DNA of 64,000 bases from Alteromonas halophila. GTDB lineage: Bacteria; Pseudomonadota; Gammaproteobacteria; Enterobacterales; Alteromonadaceae. The DNA is taken from positions 186,001-250,000 of the forward strand of contig NZ_BMXP01000003.1 in assembly GCF_014651815.1 (NCBI RefSeq), in the 5' to 3' direction. Of the stretch, positions 55,455 to 64,000 are shown in pieces. Both the position numbers and the translations under genes were made by a program. The notes under the pieces are model-generated. The model was not told the origin of the DNA. It ran no database searches and saw nothing but the letters and a program-made list of their open reading frames with translations. The stretch's first letter is position 1, and every line of letters starts with the position of its first letter.

Positions 55455-56114
55455 TCACCGCGTCACCACCGATTTCGCACCTTTCAGCAGCGCCTCTTTG
55501 TCTATTTTATTGGGTACTTCGACACCACGACGCGCCGCAGGTCTGGCTTCGATGCTGTTTTTCCAGCGCTGCAGATGTTCAAGACCATCCACGCTAACAC
55601 CAGACCACTCGTAAGTGCGTACCCAGCACCAGTTTGCCATATCCGCAATACTGTAATCACCGGCAAGGTACTCGAAGTCGGTCAGGTGACTATCCAGCAC
55701 AGTGAATAAGCGCCGTACCTCATTCTGATAACGATCAATCGCAGTGGGAATGCGCTCCTCCAGATAACGGTGAAACACATTGGCCTGCCCCATCATCGGC
55801 CCGACGCCGCCAATCTGAAACATCAGCCACTGTAGCACCTGGCTGCGTGCCGGACCGGATTCGGGCAGAAACTGCCCGGTTTTCTCGGCCAGATAAATCA
55901 TGATGGCGCCGCTTTCAAACACAATCGTGCCGTTGGCGTCACCGTCAACAATGACCGGAATGCGGCCGTTAGGGTTGAGCGCCAGAAACTCCGGTTTTTT
56001 TTGCTCGCCCTGCATCAGGTTAATGCTGTGCACCGTATAGTCGAGCCCCATTTCTTCCAGGGCAACCGATGCTTTCCAGCCATTCGGCGTGGCGGCCGTG
56101 TATAAATCAATCAT
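55455..56114 (-). CDS. Glutathione S-transferase (Nu class, YfcG-like)
   Basis: A 219-residue GST. The N-terminal thioredoxin-like domain starts [20 protein letters not shown], with the Thr-x-Asn active site (TAATPN) of Nu-class enzymes, and [11 protein letters not shown] and [11 protein letters not shown] for glutathione binding. Family members show disulfide reductase or peroxidase activity. It starts at the ATG that overlaps the stop of the upstream GST gene by one base (TGATG). Confidence 0.85.
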   Translation of the reverse strand: MIDLYTAATPNGWKASVALEEMGLDYTVHSINLMQGEQKKPEFLALNPNGRIPVIVDGDANGTIVFESGAIMIYLAEKTGQFLPESGPARSQVLQWLMFQIGGVGPMMGQANVFHRYLEERIPTAIDRYQNEVRRLFTVLDSHLTDFEYLAGDYSIADMANWCWVRTYEWSGVSVDGLEHLQRWKNSIEARPAARRGVEVPNKIDKEALLKGAKSVVTR

Positions 56115-56722
56115 CAGGCTTTTGCACTCTCACGCTGACTGACTTTTTGATACCAGGCATTCAGATTCTTGTGCTTTTCGGTAAGCCGAATATCTACCAC
56201 GCGCGCAAAATCGATAGCACACAGGGCTGTGATATCAGCAATGGAAAACCGCGGGCCGGCTATATAGTCATTCAGTTCCAGTCGCCGTTCGAGAATATTC
56301 AGATATTTGGAGGCATTCACACCGGCTTCTTTTCCATATTCCGGGACCGGAAGCATGCGGTCTTTAAAATAACCAGTGGTGTGCTGAAAGCACATACCGA
56401 CCTGCAGCATCAGCGCCAGTTCAACCTGACGCTGCCACATGGCAATGGTGGCCTTTTCAAGTGGACTGGTCCCCATAAGCGAGGGCTGTGGCTGCAGGGC
56501 CTCAAAATACGTACAAATTGCATCGGTTTCCGCAATGCAGGTGCCGTCATCTAATTCCAGAACAGGCACTTTGCCCAGTGGGTTTTTAGCACGCATTTCT
56601 GCACTCAGGTTTTCACCTTTCTGTATATCGACCTGAACATACTCCATGTCGATGCCTTTTTCGGCCAGAAACATCCGCACCCGCCGTGGGTTCGGCGCCG
56701 ATTTTGTTTCATATATTTTCAT
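56114..56722 (-). CDS. Glutathione S-transferase
   Basis: A second GST, 202 residues, unrelated in class to its neighbour. N-terminal [20 protein letters not shown] with Ser/Asn-type active site, [14 protein letters not shown] (cis-proline loop) and [10 protein letters not shown]. The C-terminal helical domain has the N-capping box [14 protein letters not shown]. First gene of a two-GST operon. Confidence 0.83.
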   Translation of the reverse strand: MKIYETKSAPNPRRVRMFLAEKGIDMEYVQVDIQKGENLSAEMRAKNPLGKVPVLELDDGTCIAETDAICTYFEALQPQPSLMGTSPLEKATIAMWQRQVELALMLQVGMCFQHTTGYFKDRMLPVPEYGKEAGVNASKYLNILERRLELNDYIAGPRFSIADITALCAIDFARVVDIRLTEKHKNLNAWYQKVSQRESAKA

Positions 56723-56830
56723 TGCTGTGTCCGTCGCTGGTTGTCCACAATAGACTAATCCGGCGTGTGCAACTTAGCAAATCAACGCATCGCAGCTGTG
56801 ACTATCACAGTTATGAATACTTACCGCTGT

Positions 56831-57592
56831 TTACGACTGCTTAGCGTAACACTGCAGATAATTAACAGCCGTGCTATGGCAAGTGTGCCATTTGCCGGAA
56901 AACGGGTTAAGCCGCATGCCGGTTTCAAACTGTTTTACGAATTCCTTACCACTCCACTGCTGAAGTTCGCCGGGCGTCACAAACTTACGCCAGTCATGGG
57001 TTCCGACCGGCAGATACCGCATCACATATTCGGCGCCAACAATCGCCACAATAAAACTTTTCAGGGTGCGGTTTAGGGTTGCCAGAATCAGCATGCCACC
57101 GGGTTTTACCATGCCGGCGCACTCGTTAATCAGGGCGGGTTGATCAGGTACATGCTCGACGACTTCTGCGTTAATGACGCCATCGAACTGCATGCCCTCC
57201 CGGGCGATATCGGCAGACAGGCCGTGGCGGTAATGCACATCAATATTGCTTTGTCTGGCGTGTCGCCTGGCCACTTCGATGCTCACGGCCGAGGCATCAA
57301 CGCCGGTCACGTCAGCCCCGTAACCCGCCAGTGTTTCACTGACCAGTCCGCCGCCACAGCCGACATCCAGAATACGTATGCCACGCAGACAGTCGGCGCC
57401 CTGCTCCCGGTCAAAATGCAGGCACAGCTGGCGAAGCATGACGTCCAGCCTGGCTTTATTAAACGCCAGTGCGGTTTTAAACTTACCGTCTGGGTCCCAC
57501 CATTCCTGCGCCATGGCATCGAAGCGGGCGATTTCATCGGCTGACATATTGTCACTATCCATCGGTTTGGAGCGCTGACTTTTATCTAACAT
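56831..57592 (-). CDS. ubiG: Ubiquinone biosynthesis O-methyltransferase
   Basis: Carries out both O-methylations of ubiquinone synthesis with S-adenosylmethionine. It has 253 residues: ARFDAMAQEWWDPDGKFK at the N-terminus, SAM motif I ILDVGCGGGLVSE, the EVVEHVPD region and MLILATLNRT, then the UbiG-specific GTHDWRKFVTPGEL. Start ATG at 57592; an internal ATG at residue 11 is possible as the ribosome-binding site is poor. Confidence 0.93.
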   Translation of the reverse strand: MLDKSQRSKPMDSDNMSADEIARFDAMAQEWWDPDGKFKTALAFNKARLDVMLRQLCLHFDREQGADCLRGIRILDVGCGGGLVSETLAGYGADVTGVDASAVSIEVARRHARQSNIDVHYRHGLSADIAREGMQFDGVINAEVVEHVPDQPALINECAGMVKPGGMLILATLNRTLKSFIVAIVGAEYVMRYLPVGTHDWRKFVTPGELQQWSGKEFVKQFETGMRLNPFSGKWHTCHSTAVNYLQCYAKQS

Positions 57593-57678
57593 TTACCACT
57601 GGACCTTTACTGTGAAGTCGCTATCGTGACTCATTACGGACATCACACCTAACACGTTCACAGACCGGAGAGAACGAG

Positions 57679-58041
57679 ATGGCAAATGAAAAGAATGTTT
57701 ATGGCGACCCCTTGCAACTGTGCTGTGGCAATACAGGCTTTACACGCGAGGGTTTCTGCTATGTGCCGGCGTCTGATATCGGCAATCACAGCGTGTGCGC
57801 AGTGGTCGATGAGGCTTTTCTTAAATTTTCGTTAGACAGCGGTAATGATCTCATCACGCCACGTCCGGCACAGTCCTTTCCCGGACTAAAGCCCGGTGAC
57901 CGCTGGTGTCTGTGTGCCGCGCGCTGGTTACAGGCGTATAATGCAGGCGTTGCGCCGTTGGTTAACCTGGCTGCTACTCATGAGAAGGCGCTGGACATTA
58001 TTCCCTTGTCCGTGCTGGAAGATTACACGGTCGCGCAATAA
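57679..58041 (+). CDS. DUF2237 family protein
   Basis: A 120-residue protein that matches the DUF2237 layout: NVYGDPLQLCCGNTGFTREG near the start, FSLDSGNDLITPRP, and FPGLKPGDRWCLCAARW. Conserved cysteines (CC near residue 15, CLC near 76) may bind metal. Function unknown. Start ATG at 57679 after GGAGAGAACGAG. A strong bidirectional terminator follows. Confidence 0.8.
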   Translation: MANEKNVYGDPLQLCCGNTGFTREGFCYVPASDIGNHSVCAVVDEAFLKFSLDSGNDLITPRPAQSFPGLKPGDRWCLCAARWLQAYNAGVAPLVNLAATHEKALDIIPLSVLEDYTVAQ

Positions 58042-58046
58042 CAGAT

Positions 58047-58070
58047 AAGGCGCTGCCTGAGCAGCGCCTT
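58047..58070. terminator. Bidirectional terminator between convergent genes
   Basis: AAGGCGCTGC (58047-58056), loop CTGA, GCAGCGCCTT (58061-58070): a perfect 10-bp stem midway between the DUF2237 gene and the convergent aldehyde dehydrogenase gene. The trailing T-run is short on both sides. Confidence 0.7.
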
Positions 58071-58081
58071 CGTTGTGCCGG

Positions 58082-59509
58082 TTAAGGGGTACGGATCACC
58101 ATCAGACGGGTTTCGGTCATGTCCTCAATCGCGTAGCGGATCCCTTCGCGACCCAGTCCCGAATCTTTGACCCCGCCATAAGGCATGTTGTCGACCCGCC
58201 AGCTTGGCACATCGCCGATGATCACGCCCCCCACGTCCAGTACGTCCCAGGCGCGGTTGGCTTTGTACAGATCGCGGGTAAAGATACCCGCCTGCAGACC
58301 GTAACGGCTGTTATTAATTTCAGCCAGCGCTTCGTCATAGTCATTAAACGACTCAAGCACTGAAAGCGGGCCAAAGGCCTCCTCTGCACTGGCGTCACAG
58401 TCTTTCGGTACATTCTCCATAACGGTGGCCGAGAGCATCGCACCGTCCCGATCACCGCCACACAGCGTGGTGGCGCCGGCATCTTCAGCCGCCTTGATCC
58501 AGTTGTGAAGACGCTCAGCTTCTGATTCTGAAATCATTGGGCCAATAAAGGTGTCTTTGTCAGACGGATCGCCTGATATCAGGCCTTTCACTGCATCCAC
58601 GAACCGGGTTTTAAACTCATCGTAGATGCTCTGGTGAACAAGAATACGCTGAACACTGATGCAGCTTTGCCCTGACTGGTAGTAAGCCCCCACAATCATA
58701 CGGTCGATGGCATCGCCGATATCTGCATCTTCATCAACGACACAGGCCGCGTTGCCCCCTAACTCCAGTACTACTGGCTTCTTCCCGGCTTTGGCCTTAA
58801 GCGCCCAGCCTACGTCCGGCGAGCCGGTGAAACTGAGTAACTTCAGGCGCTCGTCTGTCGTAAACAAGTCCGCGCCATCGCGGCTGCACGGCAGAATCGA
58901 AAATGCGCCTTTGGGCAGTTCGGTTTCGGCCAGAACTTCACCGATGATCAATGCGCCGATCGGGGTTTTAGAAGCGGGTTTAAGAACAAACGTACAACCA
59001 GCCGCAATGGCAGGCGCCACTTTGTGCGCTGCCAGATTTAACGGAAAGTTAAACGGCGAAATAAATGAGCAGGGACCGATGGGGACTTTTTTGGTCATGC
59101 CCTGATAGCCTTTGGCGCGCGCCGATATTTCCAGATTAACGACTTCGCCATTGATACGTACTGATTCTTCAGCCGCAATTTTAAATGTCTCTATCAGACG
59201 TGTGACCTCACCTTTGGCATCTTTAATGGGCTTACCCGCTTCGATACATAGGGCATCAGCCAGCTCGTCAAAACGCTCTTCAAACCGTTTTACGCAGTGC
59301 TCAAGCACCGCCTGACGCTCGTAAGGACGCATAGCAGTCATCGCCGGCTGCGCCTCATGGGCCGCAGCAATGGCTTTATCAATTGCGTTCGCATCAGCTA
59401 TAGCAACCCGCGTTGCCACCTCACTGGTATACTTATTGGTGACGTCCAGGTCGGTATTGGGACTACAGGCTTCATTGGCCAGATAGTAGGGATAACTGTC
59501 CTTCAACAT
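58082..59509 (-). CDS. NAD(P)-dependent aldehyde dehydrogenase
   Basis: A 475-residue ALDH. Catalytic Cys in GQSCISVQRI, general base Glu in VLELGGNAAC, Asn in SPFNFPLN, and the GSPDVGWALKAKAG cofactor loop are all visible. It resembles the non-acylating glyceraldehyde/lactaldehyde-type ALDHs, but the substrate cannot be fixed. Start at 59509 is 2 bp after the acetolactate synthase-like gene on the same strand, so the product of the latter, or its decarboxylated aldehyde, is a likely substrate (inference). Confidence 0.85.
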   Translation of the reverse strand: MLKDSYPYYLANEACSPNTDLDVTNKYTSEVATRVAIADANAIDKAIAAAHEAQPAMTAMRPYERQAVLEHCVKRFEERFDELADALCIEAGKPIKDAKGEVTRLIETFKIAAEESVRINGEVVNLEISARAKGYQGMTKKVPIGPCSFISPFNFPLNLAAHKVAPAIAAGCTFVLKPASKTPIGALIIGEVLAETELPKGAFSILPCSRDGADLFTTDERLKLLSFTGSPDVGWALKAKAGKKPVVLELGGNAACVVDEDADIGDAIDRMIVGAYYQSGQSCISVQRILVHQSIYDEFKTRFVDAVKGLISGDPSDKDTFIGPMISESEAERLHNWIKAAEDAGATTLCGGDRDGAMLSATVMENVPKDCDASAEEAFGPLSVLESFNDYDEALAEINNSRYGLQAGIFTRDLYKANRAWDVLDVGGVIIGDVPSWRVDNMPYGGVKDSGLGREGIRYAIEDMTETRLMVIRTP

Positions 59510-59511
59510 GG

Positions 59512-61158
59512 TTACTCCTTAAATTTTGCGCTTAATTCGCGAATAGTGTGATGTAACGTCTCGTCGTTCATACTGTAATCTACCGGACAATCGACCACGT
59601 GCACGCCCGGCGTACTGAGACATTTCTCAATCATGGGTTCCAGAACATCGGCACTGTCGACTCGCCAGCCCTGTGCACCATAGCTTTTCGCATACTTCAC
59701 GAAATCCGGGTTGCCATAATCCAGCCCGAAATTGTCGAACTGCATGTCGGACTGTTTCCACTTGATCATCCCGTACGCATCATCCCGCAGGATCACGACC
59801 ACCAGATCAAGATTAAGTCTGACCGCAGTCTCAATTTCCTGACTGTTCATCATAAAGCCACCGTCGCCACATACGCTGAGCACCCGTTTGTCGGGATTGA
59901 CCAGCTTAGCAGCAATCGCTGAGGGCAAGCCGGCACCCATTGACGCCAGCGCATTGTCCAGCAGCAGGGTGTTCGGATGGCAGGCAGGATAATTGCGCGC
60001 GAACCAGATTTTATAGACGCCGTTATCGAGCGTGACGATGCCATCTTCGGGCATGGTTTTGCGGATGTCGCGCACAAAGCGTTCCGGCAGAATAGGGAAG
60101 CGGTCATCACTCTCTGCCGCTTCACGGTGGGCCACATAGGCTTCGTGGATATCGCAGTAGAAATCCAGCTTCCAGCTTTGCTGTGGCTCAATCTGCTCTT
60201 TGATTTGCCAGATACTGTTGGCAATATCGCCAACCACTTCCAGTTGCGGGAAATAGACAGGGTCAACTGCTGCAGAATCAAAATTAATATGAATAACCTG
60301 CTGACCATCGTGGTGCATGAAAAACGGTGGCTTTTCTACCACGTCGTGCCCGACATTGATGATCAGATCTGCGCGGCGAATGGCACGGTGCACGAAGTCG
60401 TGATCTGACAGCGCAGTATTCCCGACAAACAGCTTGTCGCTTTCGTTCAGCACCCCTTTGCCCATTTGTGTCGTGATAAAGGGGATACCGGTTTTATCGA
60501 CAAACTCGCGCAGCATTTTGGCGGTCAGCTTGCGATTGGCGCCAGCGCCTATCAGCAATACCGGTGAACGGGCCTGCTGAATCATATCTACTGCCGCATT
60601 AATGGCTTTATATTCGGCTATAGGCCGCCGCGACATGCTGGGTTTGAGTAACGGCATTTCCGTTTCTTCGCGGGCAATGTCTTCCGGTAATTCGATGTGT
60701 ACCGCACCCGGACGCTCTTCATGGGCAATGCGGAACGACTCGCGGATCGCCGAAGGGATACGATCGCCACTGACCACCTGCGTCGTAAACTTGGTGATGG
60801 GTCTGAACATATCCACCGCATCAATAACCTGAAAGCGGCCTTGCTTACTGGTTTTAATGGGCTTCTGACCGGTAATCATCAACATTGGCATAGCACCAAG
60901 CTGCGCATAGGCCGCCGGGGTGACCAGGTTCGTGGCCCCCGGGCCCAGAGTAGACAGGCACACTGCCACTTTCCCGGTCAGGCGCCCGTAGGTGGCCGCC
61001 ATAAATCCTGCGCCCTGCTCATGCCGGGTAAGCACCAGTTTAATGGATGAGTTTCGTAAGGATTCCAGAAGGTCGAGATTTTCTTCACCAGGGATGCCGA
61101 AGACAAACTCCACGCCCTCGGCTTCCAGCGCTTTGACGAATAAATCGGATGCTTTCAT
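59512..61158 (-). CDS. Thiamine diphosphate enzyme, acetolactate synthase large-subunit-like
   Basis: A 548-residue ThDP-dependent enzyme of the acetolactate synthase family: catalytic Glu in TRHEQGAGFMA, the GIPGEENLDLL start, and the ThDP motif GDGGFMMNSQEIETA. No regulatory small subunit gene (ilvH) is adjacent and it is coupled to an aldehyde dehydrogenase, so it is probably a catabolic enzyme rather than the biosynthetic IlvB/IlvI. Other 2-oxoacid carboligases or decarboxylases remain possible. A perfect palindrome lies 59-76 bp upstream. Confidence 0.82.
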   Translation of the reverse strand: MKASDLFVKALEAEGVEFVFGIPGEENLDLLESLRNSSIKLVLTRHEQGAGFMAATYGRLTGKVAVCLSTLGPGATNLVTPAAYAQLGAMPMLMITGQKPIKTSKQGRFQVIDAVDMFRPITKFTTQVVSGDRIPSAIRESFRIAHEERPGAVHIELPEDIAREETEMPLLKPSMSRRPIAEYKAINAAVDMIQQARSPVLLIGAGANRKLTAKMLREFVDKTGIPFITTQMGKGVLNESDKLFVGNTALSDHDFVHRAIRRADLIINVGHDVVEKPPFFMHHDGQQVIHINFDSAAVDPVYFPQLEVVGDIANSIWQIKEQIEPQQSWKLDFYCDIHEAYVAHREAAESDDRFPILPERFVRDIRKTMPEDGIVTLDNGVYKIWFARNYPACHPNTLLLDNALASMGAGLPSAIAAKLVNPDKRVLSVCGDGGFMMNSQEIETAVRLNLDLVVVILRDDAYGMIKWKQSDMQFDNFGLDYGNPDFVKYAKSYGAQGWRVDSADVLEPMIEKCLSTPGVHVVDCPVDYSMNDETLHHTIRELSAKFKE

Positions 61159-61216
61159 CTACCGCCGACTCCTTGTTGGGGCGTTGCCCGCACTGCAGAA
61201 TAGTCCGTGTGGGCTG

Positions 61217-61234
61217 GCAGCATGACCATGCTGC
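61217..61234. promoter_or_regulatory. Perfect palindrome upstream of the acetolactate synthase-like gene
   Basis: GCAGCATG-AC-CATGCTGC, 8-bp arms, 59 bp before the start of the ALS-ALDH operon. No T-run follows, which favours an operator for a dimeric regulator. The rest of the 232-bp gap to the DUF4112 gene shows nothing clear. Confidence 0.5.
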
Positions 61235-61390
61235 ACAAAACAACGCGTTCAGTTCAGGGATTGTTTTGCTTAAGTTGTACGCGAAGAAGCGCAATTCCGA
61301 TTAAGAAAGCGAAGAATAAGTGCAGACGGGGGCAGGGTGCGATGCTGGTACGTGCATGAGGCCAGCGCCAATATGGGCTCAGCCGCCCCG

Positions 61391-61798
61391 TTATTGCTGA
61401 GCGGACTCCCAGTCCTGCAGTTTTTCTTCAGTGGCCTGGGATAAGCGTTTCTGATTTTCCGCCACCCACCATTTTTCCATGATACGCACATTTTTCTGGT
61501 TGGCTTTGAAGAAAATATCTGCAACGTCACCGATAACCGGAATAAAGCCCAGTCCAAAGTCCATGAGTGCATTGCGGATCATTCGGGTTGTCAGCGCAGA
61601 GGGCACCCCCATCCGTTTCGCCAGCCAGATAATGCGGGCCGAGGCAAGAAACATCAGCGCATCCCCGGCGCCGGGGATCAGCCCGACCAGCGAATCAAGC
61701 CCCACTTTAATGCCGACAATGGGCAGCCTGACCGCACTGTCCAGCACATTGGCAAGACGCTGCGCTTTTTTCAGTTCCTGCGGGGCTTTAACGTCCAT
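61391..61798 (-). CDS. DUF4112 family membrane protein
   Basis: A 135-residue protein. The family pattern VGIKVGLDSLVGLIPGAGD, then MIRNALMDFGLGFIPVIGDV, gives two hydrophobic hairpins; the C-terminus is polar (ENQKRLSQATEEKLQDWES). Function unknown. It follows hemH after 20 bp on the same strand, so it is likely co-transcribed. Confidence 0.8.
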   Translation of the reverse strand: MDVKAPQELKKAQRLANVLDSAVRLPIVGIKVGLDSLVGLIPGAGDALMFLASARIIWLAKRMGVPSALTTRMIRNALMDFGLGFIPVIGDVADIFFKANQKNVRIMEKWWVAENQKRLSQATEEKLQDWESAQQ

Positions 61799-61818
61799 AA
61801 GTGTCTCCAGAAAGGTGG

Positions 61819-62898
61819 TTACTGGCTCGCGCCAAGTGCACGTGCCAGCGCAGCGCGTTGTTCATCATTCTTATCCAGCGTCCAGCCGTGCATGTTTTGC
61901 CGGACCAGATCAAACATCATATCAATGTGCGACGCATCACTGTTCAGTGCTGCGATGTATTCGTAACGTTTGCCACCCGCATGCATAAAATACTCACGGT
62001 TTTCTTCACCTATTTCCTCAATAGTCTCAAGGCAGTCGGCAGAGAACCCCGGACAGCATACCTGCACTGACTGTACGCCTTGGTCAGGGAACGCTTTCAA
62101 GGTTTCGTCGGTATAAGGCTTTAACCACTCTTCCCGGCCAAAGCGAGACTGAAAGGTGGTCATATACTCATCGGGTTTCAGCGCCAGTTCTTCGGCAAGC
62201 AGTCGCGATGTTTTATAACACTCGCAATGATAGGGGTCGCCATTTGTCAGGTAGCGCCTGGGGATCCCATGGTAAGAAAACAACAGCTTATCTGCCCGCC
62301 CGTGTGTATCCCAGTGGGCGCGTATTTTATCTGCCAGTGCGCGAATAAAGGGCGGATGATCATGGTAGTGGTTCACAAAGCGCAACTCTGGCAGCCAGCG
62401 ACGCTGCGTGAAGTCACTGGCGATGGCATCAAAGGTCGAGCCGGTGGTCGAGGCGCAGTACTGCGGGTACAGAGGCAGCACGATAAGCTTTTCCGCCCCA
62501 CGCTCAAACAGACTGTCCAGTACATCGCGAATGGCAGGTTTGCCGTAACGCATGGCGTAGTCGACAATTACATCTTCCCCGTAAGCTTCTTTGCATTTAT
62601 GCGATAGCGCTTCCGCCTGGGCTTTGGTAATAGCAAGCAACGGTGAGCCTTCGTCGGTCCATACGGTCTCGTACGCCTTGGCAGAGCGTCGAGGGCGGAT
62701 TCGCAGGATAACCAGGTTAAGTATCAGCCACCACAACAAACGCGGGACCTCAATGACCCGAGGGTCTGACAAGAATTCTTTCAGATAAGACCGCAAGGCA
62801 CGCGTAGTCGGCTGTTCCGGGGTCCCGAGGTTCGTTATCAGCACCCCAATCTTTTTGGACTGTGAGTGAGAAAAATGCTGCCTGCCTGTGTACTTCAT
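61819..62898 (-). CDS. hemH: Ferrochelatase
   Basis: Inserts Fe2+ into protoporphyrin IX, the last step of haem synthesis. It has 359 residues: GVLITNLGTPEQPTTRALR, YAMRYGKPAI, LPLYPQYCASTTGSTFD, the metal-site His in LFSYHGIPRRY, and the Glu-rich CCPGFSADCLETIEEIGEEN. Start ATG at 62898; a minus-strand TATAAT is at 62937-62942. A complex inverted-repeat region lies upstream. Confidence 0.95.
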   Translation of the reverse strand: MKYTGRQHFSHSQSKKIGVLITNLGTPEQPTTRALRSYLKEFLSDPRVIEVPRLLWWLILNLVILRIRPRRSAKAYETVWTDEGSPLLAITKAQAEALSHKCKEAYGEDVIVDYAMRYGKPAIRDVLDSLFERGAEKLIVLPLYPQYCASTTGSTFDAIASDFTQRRWLPELRFVNHYHDHPPFIRALADKIRAHWDTHGRADKLLFSYHGIPRRYLTNGDPYHCECYKTSRLLAEELALKPDEYMTTFQSRFGREEWLKPYTDETLKAFPDQGVQSVQVCCPGFSADCLETIEEIGEENREYFMHAGGKRYEYIAALNSDASHIDMMFDLVRQNMHGWTLDKNDEQRAALARALGASQ

Positions 62899-62950
62899 AC
62901 TGTGCTATTTACCCGACCGAGTTAACGTATTCCGGTATTATACAAAAGCA

Positions 62951-63045
62951 GGCGTGGAATTGATCGCAAGTTGTCGCCGAATTCGTGTGAAAATCAGCGA
63001 TAGGGCTAATCGCTTCGCCCTATCACTGACGAATTCCACGCTAAC
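62951..63045 (-). promoter_or_regulatory. Nested inverted repeats between the AbgT gene and hemH
   Basis: Outer arms GCGTGGAATT / AATTCCACGC (10 bp, perfect) enclose an inner hairpin GATAGGGC (62999-63006) / GCCCTATC (63017-63024). On the minus strand the inner stem extends to 11 bp with one G-U pair and is followed by GATTTT, which would end the transporter transcript. The outer repeat has no role in a simple terminator. Confidence 0.5.
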
Positions 63046-63047
63046 AA

Positions 63048-64000
63048 CTATGGCTGGTAATAGGTCGCCGCGCCCGGCCCTACCGGCATGCCAAGCACAA
63101 ACACCCATACATAGAACAGCAACGTCCAGCCAACGATAAAGACCATAGAATAAGGAAGCATCATGGCGATGAGCGTGCCCATACCAAGATCTTTCTTATA
63201 GCGGGCAGCCATCGCCAGGATAAGACCGAAGTAACTCATCATAGGTGCGATTACATTGGTTACCGAGTCACCAATACGGTAAGCGGCCTGAATCACTTCC
63301 GGCGCGTAGCCAATCAGCATCAGCATTGGAACAAAAATCGGCGCCGTTACTGCCCATTGTGCAGACGCGCTGCCCAGTGACAGGTTTACTACGCCACACA
63401 TCATGATAAACAACAGGAATACGGCGGGGCCGTCCAGACCGGCTGCCTGAAGCAATGCAGCACCTTTAACCGCAAGCACCGTACCCAGATTGGTCCATTT
63501 AAAGAACGCCACAAACTGCGCCGCAAAAAATACCAGCGTAATGTACAGACCCATTGCGCCCATACTTTTCGACATGGCATCAATCACGTCCTTGTCGTTT
63601 TTCATGGTGCCGGCCACCCGCCCGTACACAAAGCCCGGGATCGCAAACGTAATGAAGATAAAGGCGACAATACCGTCCAAAAACGGTGAGTCTGCCACCT
63701 CCCCGGTTTCCGGATTCCGCAGAATGCCACTTTCCGGGACGACGGTGAGGGCCAGCACGCCACACACCAGCGCGAAGGAAATGCCTGCCCACTTCATACC
63801 TGAACGCTCTTTATCGGTTGGCGCTTCCATCGACTGAGCTTCCAGTTCAACCGAGGCGTCTGACTCATCGAACTTGCCCAGCCGGGGCTCGACAACCTTT
63901 TCAGTCACCAGTGCGCCAAGACAGGCAATCACAAAGGTGGAGATGATCATGAAGTACCAGTTTACTTCAGGTCCCACTGTGTAATCAGGGTCGATCATGT
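63048..64000 (-). CDS. AbgT-family transporter (C-terminal part)
   Basis: The final 316 residues of an AbgT (p-aminobenzoyl-glutamate transporter) family protein, cut by the right window edge. Seen: SGMKWAGISFALVCGVLALT, FIFITFAIPGFVYGRVAGTM, the helical hairpin LFIMMCGVVNLSLGSASAQW, and the conserved APIFVPMLMLIGYAPEVIQA, RIGDSVTNVIAPM. Members take up aminobenzoyl-glutamate or export sulfonamides. Ends VGPGAATYYQP. The true start is to the right of base 64000; the Met at 63998 is internal. Confidence 0.88.
   Translation of the reverse strand, partial: MIDPDYTVGPEVNWYFMIISTFVIACLGALVTEKVVEPRLGKFDESDASVELEAQSMEAPTDKERSGMKWAGISFALVCGVLALTVVPESGILRNPETGEVADSPFLDGIVAFIFITFAIPGFVYGRVAGTMKNDKDVIDAMSKSMGAMGLYITLVFFAAQFVAFFKWTNLGTVLAVKGAALLQAAGLDGPAVFLLFIMMCGVVNLSLGSASAQWAVTAPIFVPMLMLIGYAPEVIQAAYRIGDSVTNVIAPMMSYFGLILAMAARYKKDLGMGTLIAMMLPYSMVFIVGWTLLFYVWVFVLGMPVGPGAATYYQP

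Noticed and set aside
1..64000. CRISPR arrays, insertion sequences, prophage or integron signals
   Set aside because: No regularly spaced repeats, transposase, integrase or phage structural genes were found on either strand; the only tRNA gene shows no attachment-site duplication that I can see.

Overview
The window looks like chromosomal core sequence from a marine gammaproteobacterium of the order Alteromonadales, most likely Alteromonadaceae (Alteromonas or Salinimonas type). I infer this from the sequence of RpoB/RpoC, the ribosomal proteins and EF-G/EF-Tu, from an uninterrupted tRNA-Trp-secE-nusG-rplKAJL-rpoBC-str block, and from typical alteromonad accessory genes (amylosucrase, the ligase-associated DNA repair cluster, a divergent folE/folM pair). 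No database search was possible. I saw no insertion sequences, phage genes or CRISPR arrays.

Layout: 1-1263 is the start of an MrpA-type antiporter subunit running off the left edge. 1738-4347 is a large DUF2339 membrane protein. 4482-21109 is one long minus-strand run of the transcription/translation machinery: tRNA-Trp, secE, nusG, rplK, rplA, rplJ, rplL, rpoB, rpoC, then the str locus (rpsL, rpsG, fusA, tuf). Three clear sigma-70 promoters are visible: before tRNA-Trp, before rplK and after rpoC. So are the L10 leader, the rplL-rpoB attenuator and several terminators. The striking anomaly is rpsL. Only about 54 codons remain, matching the two ends of ribosomal protein S12; the start region and roughly 70 internal codons are missing, while rpsG, fusA and tuf look intact.

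21401-22646 is a small accessory patch: a 52-residue lipoprotein, then on the other strand a 68-residue microcin/colicin V-like precursor with a textbook double-glycine leader, followed by a 57-residue two-helix protein that looks like its immunity protein. Directly upstream, three short segments can form either of two exclusive hairpins, one of them a terminator that ends at the ribosome-binding site. This is the best candidate for an undescribed system here.

22647-37795 holds a TPR lipoprotein, an ABC exporter, an RraA-like protein, a MAPEG protein, an M13 peptidase, an ACT-domain protein, a pyrC / tandem solute-binding protein / dbpA operon, a PhnA-like protein, a Blc lipocalin, an aldo-keto reductase with a VOC protein, and an MFS permease. 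37796-54313 contains sucrose genes at both ends (MFS permease and amylosucrase at 38 kb, fructokinase at 54 kb) that share a LacI-like operator. Between them lie pterin genes (folE, folM), agmatine-to-putrescine genes (aguA, aguB), and a divergent four-gene ligase-associated repair cluster. 54635-64000 carries an exported protein of unknown function, two GSTs, ubiG, a DUF2237 protein, an acetolactate synthase-like enzyme with an aldehyde dehydrogenase, DUF4112, hemH, and the end of an AbgT-type transporter cut by the right edge.
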